This document shows positions 1 through 11,466 of a DNA stretch of 55,952 nt, one piece after another. Numbering within the stretch: position 1 is the first letter of the stretch; each line of letters opens with the position of its first letter. Under the pieces are notes generated by a model, which saw nothing but the letters and a program-made list of their open reading frames with translations, was not told the origin of the DNA and did not search any database. The stretch is taken from the NCBI RefSeq assembly GCF_024055635.1, contig NZ_JAMXMB010000024.1:1-55952 (forward strand), written 5' to 3'. This DNA comes from Microbacterium yannicii (GTDB lineage Bacteria; Actinomycetota; Actinomycetes; Actinomycetales; Microbacteriaceae). The position numbers and the translations under genes are program-made.

Positions 1-95
1 CCTTTGGGGCGAACAAGTAATACTTTACGTGCGACCCGCCCACCCGTCGAATCCAACCCGCACCCCGGGCGTGTCGCACCCCCACAACCGCGGAA

Positions 96-737
96 TCACG
101 CGGATTTCGCGAGTCGAGCAGCCTCCGCGGCGAAGCGCAGATCGGCGGTCAGTCCCGCGACCGCCTCGCTCCGCTCCCGCGAATCGCGCAGACGCAGCAC
201 AGCCGAGGGGTGGATGGTCACCACCACCGTGCGTCCGCCGCTCTGGAGGGGCGTGCCGCGCTCGGCTCCGATCTTGACCACGCGGCCGAGCACCGCACGG
301 GCGGCCGTGGCGCCGAGGCAGACCACGACGTCCGGATCCACCGCGGCGACCTCGGCCTCGAGCCACGGCCGGCACGCCGTGATGTGTCCCACATCGGGGC
401 GACGGTGGATCCGGCGCTTGCCCCGCTCCTCGAAGCGGAAGTGCTTGACCGCGTTGGTGACGTACACATCCTCGCGATCGATGCCGGCGGCCTCGAGCGC
501 CTCCGCCAGTACGCGACCGGCCGGGCCGACGAACGGCTCGCCCTCCCGGTCCTCCCGGTCTCCCGGCTGCTCCCCCACCAGCATGAGCCGCGCGGCCGGG
601 GCGCCTTCGCCGAACACGGCCTGCGTCGCCGCCCGCCACAGCTCGCAGCCGCGGCATCCCTGCACCGCCTCTCGCATGCGGTCGAGGTCGGGATCCTCCG
701 GCACCCACTGCTGCGCACCCGGTCGTTCCACGTGCAT
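96..737 (-). CDS. udgX: UdgX-type uracil-DNA glycosylase (covalent uracil-DNA binding protein)
   Basis: The 213-residue protein belongs to the family 4-like uracil-DNA glycosylases and specifically the UdgX branch. Motif GEQPGDRED lies at about residues 55-63, and HPSAVLR near the C-terminus is the second active-site motif. The UdgX-specific loop KRRIH ends at His111; in the mycobacterial protein the equivalent histidine forms a covalent bond with DNA after uracil removal. Cys28, Cys31, Cys122 and Cys140 fit the expected 4Fe-4S ligands. Expected role: excises uracil and stays bound, probably shielding the site for repair. The ATG start lies 6 nt after a TAGCGT -10 hexamer, so the mRNA may be leaderless. 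Confidence 0.92.
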   Translation of the reverse strand: MHVERPGAQQWVPEDPDLDRMREAVQGCRGCELWRAATQAVFGEGAPAARLMLVGEQPGDREDREGEPFVGPAGRVLAEALEAAGIDREDVYVTNAVKHFRFEERGKRRIHRRPDVGHITACRPWLEAEVAAVDPDVVVCLGATAARAVLGRVVKIGAERGTPLQSGGRTVVVTIHPSAVLRLRDSRERSEAVAGLTADLRFAAEAARLAKSA

Positions 738-743
738 TCCGGA

Positions 744-749
744 ACGCTA
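744..749 (-). promoter_or_regulatory. -10 element of udgX, leaderless type
   Basis: TAGCGT on the minus strand, 6 nt before the ATG at 737. A transcript from it would start at or next to the start codon. No convincing -35 is seen. Confidence 0.5.
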
Positions 750-813
750 CGACGCGGGCGAGGCACCAGGCAGCCCCTGGCCCGGCCATGCGGTGGGGGG
801 TATCGTCCGCCCG

Positions 814-1638
814 TCAGGTCGGTCGGGCCTGCGCGGCGGACTGCGCGCGCAGGACCTGGATCACGATGCAGACCACCACCGTCGCCGCACCCCACACCGC
901 GCACGCCGGGGGCAGCACCCGGTAGGCGAGGTGCGCGGACGTGAACTCGGCGTCGAGCGGACCGTGCACCGCGAGGCCCCACACCCAGGCCACCGCAAGC
1001 ACGACCGGGAGCGAGGCCCACCACACCCAGCGCAGCGCGTCGGTCAGGACGCGCGGAACGGATGCCGCAGCCTGCCGTCGCCGCAGCCACACGAGCATCC
1101 ACACTCCGATGATCGCGAGACCGATCGCACTCGACCCATGCTGCAGCCACTTGTAGCCGGGCAGCGGTCCCCACTCCGCCCCCAGCGCGGGGATGACGAC
1201 CGAGCCCCAGCGGCCTTCGTGCGTGAACAGATCCCACACGATGTGGGTCACGACGCCGATGAGCAGCGAGAGGACGAGCAGCAGCATCCCGGTCCACGGT
1301 GCGCGCCGTGCGTGCGCCGGGGGGATCGAGAACGTCTCGCGCCAGGCGGCGCCGGCGCCGGCATCCCACTCCCCTGGCAGACGGACGGCCAGCCACCGCG
1401 GTGACAGCTCACGCGCGGCGGGGCGCAGCACGCACCGCCAGGCGAGCAACAGGACGAGAGCCAGCAGCACCGTTGCCGGCAGCCACCCGAAAGCGTGCGT
1501 GCGTCCGTAGTGGAGCGGGAGTCCTCGGACGAAGAGGGGCAGATCCGGCGTCATCGCGCCGATCGCGATCGCGGCGGGCACCAGCGGCGTACGGACGAAC
1601 GGCAGCGCGACGACGGCATGGCTGGGGGTGAACGGCAT
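814..1638 (-). CDS. DUF4184 family membrane protein
   Basis: 274 residues. The N-terminus MPFTPSHAVVALPF, the internal THIVWDLFTH and the KWLQHGSS segment are hallmarks of DUF4184, a family of predicted integral membrane proteins with histidine/aspartate motifs recalling metal-dependent membrane hydrolases. About six hydrophobic segments are visible (around residues 50-66, 115-135, 165-185, 210-225, 245-265). GGTGGGGTG lies just before the ATG as a ribosome binding site. It sits 42 bp downstream of tyrS on the same strand. The substrate is unknown; family assignment is firm, function is not. Confidence 0.85.
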   Translation of the reverse strand: MPFTPSHAVVALPFVRTPLVPAAIAIGAMTPDLPLFVRGLPLHYGRTHAFGWLPATVLLALVLLLAWRCVLRPAARELSPRWLAVRLPGEWDAGAGAAWRETFSIPPAHARRAPWTGMLLLVLSLLIGVVTHIVWDLFTHEGRWGSVVIPALGAEWGPLPGYKWLQHGSSAIGLAIIGVWMLVWLRRRQAAASVPRVLTDALRWVWWASLPVVLAVAWVWGLAVHGPLDAEFTSAHLAYRVLPPACAVWGAATVVVCIVIQVLRAQSAAQARPT

Positions 1639-1680
1639 CCGTCACCCCACCGCCGGCGTCGCGCTGCTCACCGCGCCGCG

Positions 1681-2982
1681 TCAGCCGACGAAGACGCCCG
1701 CGAGCGTCTTCTTGCCCCGCCGCAGCACGGAGACACCGCCGGGAAGCGCACCCGACACCGTCGCAGCATCGTCCTCGATCTTTGCGCCGTCGAGCGAGAC
1801 GCCGCCCTGAGCGATCGCGCGGCGGCCCTCCGACAGGCTCGCGACCAGTCCGGTGTCGACAAGCGCCTGCAGCACCGGAGTGCCGGCCGCGACCGTGGCG
1901 TTCGGCAGTTCCTCGAGCGCCTGACGCAGCGTGGTCGCGTCGAGCGCGGCGAGGTCGCCCTGGCCGAAGAGGGCCTCGGATGCCGCGATCACGGCGGCCG
2001 TGGCATCCGTCCCGTGCACGATTCCGGTCGCCTCCAGCGCCAGGCGCTTCTGCGCGGCGCGACGGAACGGCTCCTCGGCGACGAGCCGCTCGTAGTCCTC
2101 GATCTCGGCCCTGGTCAGGAACGTGAAGATCTTGAGGCGCTGGATCACGTCGGCGTCGTCGGTGTTGAGCCAGAACTGGTACATGCGGTACGGGCTGCAC
2201 ATCGCCGCGTCGAGCCAGATCGCGTTGCCCTCGCTCTTGCCGAACTTGGTGCCGTCGCTGTTCGTGATCAGCGGCGTGCCGATCGCGTGCACCGAGACGC
2301 CCTCGACGCGGTGGATGAGGTCGGTGCCACTGGTGAGGTTGCCCCACTGGTCGCTGCCGCCGGTCTGCAGAACACAGTCGAACTGACGGTACAACTCCAG
2401 GTAGTCCATGCCCTGCAGGATCTGGTAGCTGAACTCGGTGTAGCTGATCCCCGCGTCGGAGTTCAGGCGCGCCGCAACCGCGTCCTTCTTGAGCATCGTG
2501 CCGACGCGGTAGTGCTTGCCGATATCGCGCAGGAAGTCGATGGCGCTCATCGGCGCCGTCCAGTCGAGGTTGTTGACGATGCGTGCCGCGTTGTCACCCT
2601 CGAAGCTCAGGAAGCGCTCGACCTGCGACTGCAGGTACCCGACCCACTCGGTCACCGTCTCCTTGGTGTTGAGGGTGCGCTCGGCCGAGGGACGCGGATC
2701 GCCGATGAGGCCGGTCGATCCGCCCACGAGTCCCAGCGGCTTGTGGCCCGCGAGCTGGAGGCGGCGCATCGTCATAAGCTGCACGAGGTTACCGAGATGC
2801 AGACTCGGCGCGGTCGGGTCGAACCCGCAGTAGTACGTGATCGGGTCCCCGGCGAGAAGGGCGCGCAGCGCCTCCTGATCGGTGGACACTTGCACGAGTC
2901 CACGCCACACGATCTCGTCCCAGACGTTCTCGAACGTCGGGTCGATCGCAGGCGCCGTCACGCTCACGAGGGTTTCAGACAC
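1681..2982 (-). CDS. tyrS: Tyrosyl-tRNA synthetase
   Basis: Class I aminoacyl-tRNA synthetase that charges tRNA-Tyr. The HIGH-like motif appears as HLGN and the KMSKS-like motif as KFGKS; a C-terminal S4 RNA-binding domain covers the last 65 or so residues. The open frame continues 40 codons further upstream but that part is arginine-rich noise. I place the start at the GTG at 2982 (433 residues, the usual family length) because MSETLVSV... begins there and a TAGCCT hexamer lies 7 nt upstream. It is divergent from the SatD-like gene. Confidence 0.95.
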   Translation of the reverse strand: MSETLVSVTAPAIDPTFENVWDEIVWRGLVQVSTDQEALRALLAGDPITYYCGFDPTAPSLHLGNLVQLMTMRRLQLAGHKPLGLVGGSTGLIGDPRPSAERTLNTKETVTEWVGYLQSQVERFLSFEGDNAARIVNNLDWTAPMSAIDFLRDIGKHYRVGTMLKKDAVAARLNSDAGISYTEFSYQILQGMDYLELYRQFDCVLQTGGSDQWGNLTSGTDLIHRVEGVSVHAIGTPLITNSDGTKFGKSEGNAIWLDAAMCSPYRMYQFWLNTDDADVIQRLKIFTFLTRAEIEDYERLVAEEPFRRAAQKRLALEATGIVHGTDATAAVIAASEALFGQGDLAALDATTLRQALEELPNATVAAGTPVLQALVDTGLVASLSEGRRAIAQGGVSLDGAKIEDDAATVSGALPGGVSVLRRGKKTLAGVFVG

Positions 2983-2989
2983 GCGAGCC

Positions 2990-2995
2990 AGGCTA
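2990..2995 (-). promoter_or_regulatory. -10 element of tyrS, leaderless type
   Basis: TAGCCT on the minus strand, 7 nt before the GTG start at 2982. Confidence 0.45.
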
Positions 2996-3123
2996 TCAGC
3001 GCGATCGCAGGCCCCTGCGCGCGCGGCGGGTGACGGCGGGTGGACGGATGCCTCGCCTCGACGACGACGCCGAGTCGAGGCATCCGCATCGCACCGCCGC
3101 ATCCCGTCGCCGATGTGCGGGCC

Positions 3124-3176
3124 GGTATAGCCCTCCCAGCTATAGCCGTGAGGCTGAAGTGGCTATCGCTTTAGCC
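3124..3176. promoter_or_regulatory. Operator-like repeats upstream of the SatD-like gene
   Basis: This AT-richer stretch holds GGTATAGCC (3124-3132), GCTATAGCC (3139-3147) and the inverted repeat GGCTATCGCTTTAGCC (3161-3176; arms GGCTA/TAGCC). Weaker relatives follow at 3204-3210 (GCTAAAC) and 3231-3240 (GGACTAAAGG). The downstream gene encodes a helix-turn-helix protein, so autoregulation is the simplest reading. This is an inference. Confidence 0.45.
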
Positions 3177-3205
3177 TGTCGACTGTCGCAATGAAGCTTC
3201 ACTGC

Positions 3206-3211
3206 TAAACT
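3206..3211 (+). promoter_or_regulatory. Possible -10 for the SatD-like gene
   Basis: TAAACT lies 34 nt before the ATG at 3246, followed by AAAGGAAG at 3236-3243 as ribosome binding site. It is flanked by the operator-like repeats. Confidence 0.35.
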
Positions 3212-3245
3212 GACGCCTACTTCAACTCCTGGACTAAAGGAAGCG

Positions 3246-3863
3246 ATGTACGTCCTCACCGCCGACCAGCGCGCCAGTCGCGTCAACGCCGACGCCGTGC
3301 CCTCCGCCCTCGCCGTCGTGGCCCGGCACGGCAACGACAGGCTCGCACTGCCGCCGGAGCGCACGGCCGGCGACGAACTGCAGGTCGCGGTCGCCGACGC
3401 CTCGGCAGTGCTGTCGATCGTGCTCGAGCTGACGAGGTCCGGCGAATGGAGCGTCGGGCTGGGAGTGGGCGACGTCGAGTCGCCGCTCCCGCAGAGCGTC
3501 CGCGCGGCACGCGGCGAAGCCTTCATCAACGCCAGGGACGCCGTCGACCGCGCCAAGAAGACACCGACTCGAATCGCCGTCACCGCACCGGCGGGCGGAG
3601 AGGATGCCGAAGCCCTGGTCCGCCTGCTGGTCGAACTGCGCGACCGCCGGACGCCGGAGGGCTGGGAGGTCTACGACCTGCTCGCCGACGGGCTCACCCA
3701 ACGTGACGCCGCTGCGCGCCTGGGTGTGTCGGAAGGTGCGATCAGCCTGCGTGCCAAGGCCGCCGCGCTGCGCGTGGAGGAGTCGGCCGTCCCCGCGCTG
3801 GAACGCGTGCTTGCACGCCTGGACGACGCGACAGCCGCCATCCCGCCGCACGAACAAGGCTGA
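3246..3863 (+). CDS. SatD-like helix-turn-helix protein
   Basis: 205 residues. The opening MYVLTADQRASR and the overall form match SatD-type proteins, a family named after a streptococcal gene linked to acid tolerance but without a settled biochemical role. A helix-turn-helix is visible near residues 149-172 (LTQRDAAARLGVSEGAISLR), typical of DNA recognition. The ribosome binding site is AAAGGAAG. A membrane protein gene follows 79 bp downstream, and family members often sit next to a membrane gene. AT-rich inverted repeats before the gene suggest autoregulation. Family assignment is moderate; function is open. Confidence 0.7.
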   Translation: MYVLTADQRASRVNADAVPSALAVVARHGNDRLALPPERTAGDELQVAVADASAVLSIVLELTRSGEWSVGLGVGDVESPLPQSVRAARGEAFINARDAVDRAKKTPTRIAVTAPAGGEDAEALVRLLVELRDRRTPEGWEVYDLLADGLTQRDAAARLGVSEGAISLRAKAAALRVEESAVPALERVLARLDDATAAIPPHEQG

Positions 3864-3942
3864 GCCGCCGGTGCGAATACCGGCTTTGCGCACACGGGCT
3901 GCGCACCGGGGCGCCGTCGGGAGCTCATGCCAGACTGACGCC

Positions 3943-4545
3943 ATGGTCCTCCCCGACGTCGTGCTTACCGCCGCGCTCGCGATCTTCCTGTTCCTCGCCC
4001 TCTGCGCCGCGCTCGTGCTGGTCATCGTGAGTCTTCGCAAGCCGGCCGACATCCCGCTCATCGTGGCGGGCGTCCTCGTGGTGCTGTGCCTGCTCGCCGT
4101 GACGGTGTCGCCCGTCAACGTTCCGCTCCTTCTCGGTCTGGGCATCGCACTGCTCGGAACCGCACTGGCGGTCCTGGGCGGCAACCCCATCACGCGGCGC
4201 ATCCTCGACGTCGCGAGCCATGGGCGCGTGGAAGAAGGCGACAACGGCGGCATCCTCCTGCGAGCGCCCTCCGTGCCCGGCGCGGTCGCCGGCGAAGGCT
4301 CCGGCGCCGTCCGCGAGGTGATGCGCGGGGGCACGACCATCGGCTACCTCGAACGCGTCGCCGTGGTGCTCGGGATCATCGCCGGGTTCCCCGAGGCGAT
4401 CGCGGTGGTCGTGGCCCTCAAGGGCATCGGCCGGTTCTCCGAGCTCGCCAGCGCCGAGGCACGGGAGCGGTTCATCATCGGAACCCTGGCGAGCCTCGTG
4501 TGGGCATGCGTCGTCGGCGCGCTCGTGCGTCTCGCGATCTGGTGA
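3943..4545 (+). CDS. Integral membrane protein downstream of the SatD-like gene
   Basis: 200 residues, family not recognised. Hydrophobic segments run at about residues 5-27, 33-51, 55-75, 135-155 and 178-198, with a glycine-rich soluble loop between segments three and four. Only 79 bp separate it from the SatD-like gene, and a CAGACT hexamer 6 nt before the ATG could be a weak own -10. It converges with argH, the two stops being 21 bp apart with no hairpin between them. The pairing suggests the two products work together; no activity can be assigned. Confidence 0.75.
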   Translation: MVLPDVVLTAALAIFLFLALCAALVLVIVSLRKPADIPLIVAGVLVVLCLLAVTVSPVNVPLLLGLGIALLGTALAVLGGNPITRRILDVASHGRVEEGDNGGILLRAPSVPGAVAGEGSGAVREVMRGGTTIGYLERVAVVLGIIAGFPEAIAVVVALKGIGRFSELASAEARERFIIGTLASLVWACVVGALVRLAIW

Positions 4546-4566
4546 TCGCCGCCGTGGACCAGAAGG

Positions 4567-6009
<1,443 letters not shown>

Positions 6010-6069
6010 TCCGCAGGCCCCGGGCACGCTCGCTCCGCGTCGGGGCGACCACGGGCTGTTCCGCCGCAC

Positions 6070-7236
6070 TCAGGGAGTGAATGACGGCGCCGATCGCGCC
6101 CGCCGTCGGTCGCCCGGGACGGCGAAGCGAGACGCGCCATCCAGCACCGTCTCCAGTGGGCCGCGTCCGATGAGAAGCGCCCACGCCGTGCAGAGCACGA
6201 CGGTTCCGATCGTCAGCGGCCAGAACGGCTCGAGCGCGCGGAAGCCGGCGAGGTCGCCGACACGGTCGAGCATCGCGGCGGCGATCGCGGCCCACACGAC
6301 GAGCTGCAGCGTGTACGCGGTCAGCGGCATCGCACCGACGGCGCGCAGCGGCAGCACGACCCACCTCAGCAGGGTGCGGCACACGAGCAGGCAGATGCCC
6401 AGCACGGCGAGCGCGAAGCCGCCGGAGCTGATGACCTCGAGCAGCCCCGTGGAGTGCGGCCTCGCCGTCCACAGGGCCCCCAGGTACGAAGCAGCCTCAG
6501 CTTCCGGACCGGCGCCGGTGGCGGCATCCGTTCCGTAGCCGATCAGCGCGAGCACCGCGCCGGCGACGACCAGCCACACCTGCACGCGCAGTCGCGAAAC
6601 ACCGGCACGGGCGACGCCGAGCCCGGCCACGACGAACGCGATCCAGGTGGTGAACGGGTAGTGCCAGCCGAGTCCCAGCGACACGAAGTACCCGGCGGGG
6701 GTGCTCCACAAGGGCAGCGCGTCGAGGAAGATCTGCACGAACGGCATGATCACGGCCAGGGCGCCCGCGAGCAGCAGGAGCGCGCGCGCGGGCAGCGACG
6801 TCAGCGGCAACGCCAGCAGGAACATCAGCGCGTACGCGGGGAGGATCACGTAGACCGGCACGCCCGTGGCGATGAGGAGGATGCCGAGCACCCACAACAG
6901 GCCCGCCCGCACCGCGAGCCGCCCCCGCGCCGTCGTCATGCGGTCCGCCGGCAGCGGCACGCGCCCGCCCGTCATCAGGCCGATCGAGACGCCGGCGAGC
7001 GTCGCGAACAGGATCGACGAACGTCCCTGGACGACCGTGATCCACGTGGTGGGCTGCGCCGCGTCGAACGATCCGCTGATCCACAGCAGGTGCGCCGCGA
7101 ACATGCCCAGCACGGCGAGGCCGCGCGCGAGATCGACCCCCGCGATGCGGCCGGGGCCGTTGAGCCGCGCCCAGCGCGACGCGAGCCAGCCGTCGTTGCG
7201 CGGCTCAGCGCGCTTCGTCTCGCCTCGCTCGCTCAA
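6070..7236 (-). CDS. Multispanning membrane protein, heparan-alpha-glucosaminide N-acetyltransferase-like (DUF1624)
   Basis: 388 residues with about ten hydrophobic segments. The opening segment GVDLARGLAVLGMFAAHLL (residues 34-52) is the signature of the DUF1624/HGSNAT-like acyltransferases, which move acyl groups across membranes; the substrate here is unknown. The start is forced: the in-frame TGA of argF lies ten codons upstream, and the only start-like codon before the first membrane segment is TTG at 7236, with GGAAGAAG 7 nt ahead. That TTG and the next nine codons lie inside an intergenic-type repeat. It takes the place between argF and argH where many actinobacteria carry argR and argG. 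Confidence 0.8.
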   Translation of the reverse strand: MSERGETKRAEPRNDGWLASRWARLNGPGRIAGVDLARGLAVLGMFAAHLLWISGSFDAAQPTTWITVVQGRSSILFATLAGVSIGLMTGGRVPLPADRMTTARGRLAVRAGLLWVLGILLIATGVPVYVILPAYALMFLLALPLTSLPARALLLLAGALAVIMPFVQIFLDALPLWSTPAGYFVSLGLGWHYPFTTWIAFVVAGLGVARAGVSRLRVQVWLVVAGAVLALIGYGTDAATGAGPEAEAASYLGALWTARPHSTGLLEVISSGGFALAVLGICLLVCRTLLRWVVLPLRAVGAMPLTAYTLQLVVWAAIAAAMLDRVGDLAGFRALEPFWPLTIGTVVLCTAWALLIGRGPLETVLDGASRFAVPGDRRRARSAPSFTP

Positions 7237-7240
7237 CGAC
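7211..7240 (-). repeat. Copy of a GTCGTTGAGCGAGCGAG dispersed repeat
   Basis: Read on the minus strand it begins GTCGTTGAGCGAGCGAGGCG and continues CGAGACGAAGCG. The same core occurs at 38645-38661 inside a terminator-like hairpin. Here it supplies the TTG start and the charged N-terminus of the membrane acyltransferase gene. Confidence 0.65.
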
Positions 7241-7263
7241 AGGCTTCTTCCGCGCCGCCGCGT

Positions 7264-9412
<2,149 letters not shown>

Positions 9413-9416
<4 letters not shown>

Positions 9417-10312
9417 CCGAGCACCACCTCTGTTCCGATTCCCTTGCTGGTGAAGATCTCCACGAGCACCGAGTGCGGCACCCGCCCGTCGATGATGGCC
9501 GCGGTCTCCACGCCGCCCTCGACGGCCTCCAGGCACGCCGCCATCTTCGGGATCATGCCCGACTCGAGCGAGGGCAGCATCGCCCGCAGCTCGGCCGCCG
9601 TCAGGTGCGACACGAGAGAGTCGCGGTTGGGCCAGTCGGCGTAGAGCCCGGCCACGTCGGTGAGCACCACGAGCTTCGCGGCCCCCAGCGCGACGGCCAG
9701 AGCGGATGCCGCGGCATCCGCGTTCACGTTCAGCGAGTGGCCGGGGGTGTCGAGGTCGGGCGCGATGCTCGAGACCACGGGGATGCGGCCGGCGGCGAGC
9801 TGGTCGAGCACGGGCTGCGGATCGACCTCGACGACGTCGCCGACCCGGCCGAGGTCGTGCTCGACGCCCTCGATGACCACGCCGCGGCGGCGGCCGCCGA
9901 ACAGGCCCGCGTCCTCGCCGCTGAGCCCCGTGGCGACGGGGCCGTGCGCGTTGATCTTCGAGACGAGCTGCGGATTGATCTGCCCGGTGAGCACCATCCG
10001 CACCACCGAGATCGCCTCGGTGGAGGTGACGCGATAGCCGCCCTTGAACTCGCTCGGGATGGCCAGGCGATCGAGCATCGAGGAGATCTGCGGACCCCCG
10101 CCGTGCACCACGACCGGCTTCACCCCGACGTAGCGGAGGTAGGCGATGTCGGCGGCGAAGGCATCCTGCAGCTCCTCGCTCACCATCGCGTTGCCCCCGT
10201 ACTTCACGACGACGATCTGGTCGCGGAAGCGCCGGAGCCAGGGCAGCGACTCGATGAGGGTCACGGCGCGCGCGCTGGCTTCGCCGGGATCGGTCTCTTG
10301 CAGGTCAGTCAT
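9413..10312 (-). CDS. argB: Acetylglutamate kinase
   Basis: 299 residues. It phosphorylates N-acetylglutamate, the committed and usually feedback-regulated step. The KYGGNAM phosphate loop and the VHGGGPQI segment are present. An N-terminal helix precedes the first strand ([16 protein letters not shown]), a feature of the arginine-sensitive form, so feedback inhibition is likely (inference). Both ends overlap neighbours by 4 bp. A perfect 20-bp palindrome sits in the coding sequence at 9702-9721. Confidence 0.97.
9702..9721. repeat. Perfect 20-bp palindrome inside argB
   Basis: GCGGATGCCGCGGCATCCGC, encoding part of an Ala-Asp-Ala-Ala-Ala-Ser stretch. It is a head-to-head pair of the word GGATGCC, which is strongly over-used throughout the window. 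The same palindrome core recurs at 55908-55925. Confidence 0.8.
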
Positions 10313-11466
10313 GAGGAGTAGGCGCTGTTCTCGTGAACGTAGTCGTGCGTGAGGTCGTTGGTGAGGATCGTCGCCTCGGCCGCCCCGACCTTCAGGTCGA
10401 TGATGAGATCGGTGGCGCGCGGGGTCAGATCGACGTCCTCTCGCGGTGCGTCGGGCCCGCCCTGCGAGCACACCCGGACGCCGTTCATCCACACGTCGAC
10501 GTCGTAAGGGTCGAACTGCGCCTGCGTGGTGCCGATGGCAGCGAGCACGCGACCCCAGTTCGGGTCGTTTCCGAAGATCGCGGCCTTGAACAGGTTGTTG
10601 CGGGCCACCGAGCGGCCCACCTCGACGGCCTCCTGCTCGGAGGCGGCGTTGATGACCTGGATCGTGATGTCGTGGCTCGCCCCCTCGGCGTCGCCCTGCA
10701 GCTGCTGCGCGAGGTCCTGGCAGATCTCGGCGAGCGCCGCGGCGAAGGCGTCCGGGTCGGGCGTGACGCCCGACGCCCCGCTCACCATGAGCGTGACCTG
10801 GTCGTTGGTGGACATGCAGCCGTCCGAGTCGAGCCGGTCGAACGTGCGTCCGGTCGCCCGACGGAGCGCCGCATCGGCCTGGGCGGCGTCGAGGACGGCG
10901 TCGGTCGTGATCACCACGAGCATGGTCGCGAGGCCCGGCGCCAGCATCCCGGCGCCCTTCGCCATGCCGCCGATCGACCAGCCGTCGCCGTTCACCTGCG
11001 CGCGCTTGGGTCGGGAGTCGGTGGTCATGATGGCGAGGGATGCCGCCTCCCCGCCGTCGTCCGACAGTTCGGCGATGCCCTGCTCGGTGCCGGCGAGCAC
11101 CTTGCTGCGGAAGACCTCGTCGCCGGTGCCGATCAGACCGGTCGAACAGACCAGGACGTCGCCCGCGCTCACGCCCAGCAGCTCGGCGGCCTTCTCGGCG
11201 GTCTGGTGCGTCGTCTGGAAGCCGAACGCCCCGGTGAAGCAGTTCGCGCCACCGGAGTTGAGCACAACGGCCTCGACCACGCCGTCGCGGACGGCCTCCT
11301 GCGACCACAGGATCGGGTTCGCCTTGGCGCGGTTGCTGGTGAAGACGGCGGCGCCGACCTTGAGCGGGCCGCGGTTGACCACCACGGCCACGTCGGGCTT
11401 GCCCGTCGACTTGAGCCCGACGGCGACGCCCGCCGCTGCGAATCCCTGGGGCGCGGTGACGCTCAC
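10309..11466 (-). CDS. argJ: Glutamate N-acetyltransferase / amino-acid acetyltransferase
   Basis: 385 residues. ArgJ recycles the acetyl group from N-acetylornithine to glutamate; many members also use acetyl-CoA. The precursor cleaves itself at an Ala-Thr bond inside the GLATMLVV segment, exposing the catalytic threonine, and the preceding KGAGML motif is present. The start is a GTG whose last two bases begin the argC TGA (GTGA overlap at 11463-11466). The argB ATG overlaps its stop. Confidence 0.96.
   Translation of the reverse strand: MSVTAPQGFAAAGVAVGLKSTGKPDVAVVVNRGPLKVGAAVFTSNRAKANPILWSQEAVRDGVVEAVVLNSGGANCFTGAFGFQTTHQTAEKAAELLGVSAGDVLVCSTGLIGTGDEVFRSKVLAGTEQGIAELSDDGGEAASLAIMTTDSRPKRAQVNGDGWSIGGMAKGAGMLAPGLATMLVVITTDAVLDAAQADAALRRATGRTFDRLDSDGCMSTNDQVTLMVSGASGVTPDPDAFAAALAEICQDLAQQLQGDAEGASHDITIQVINAASEQEAVEVGRSVARNNLFKAAIFGNDPNWGRVLAAIGTTQAQFDPYDVDVWMNGVRVCSQGGPDAPREDVDLTPRATDLIIDLKVGAAEATILTNDLTHDYVHENSAYSS

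Noticed and set aside
1..4000. GGATGCC as a polar FtsK-guiding sequence (KOPS)
   Set aside because: In the first 4 kb the two orientations are about equal (four against five), so no polarity is visible. A genome-wide count could still change this.
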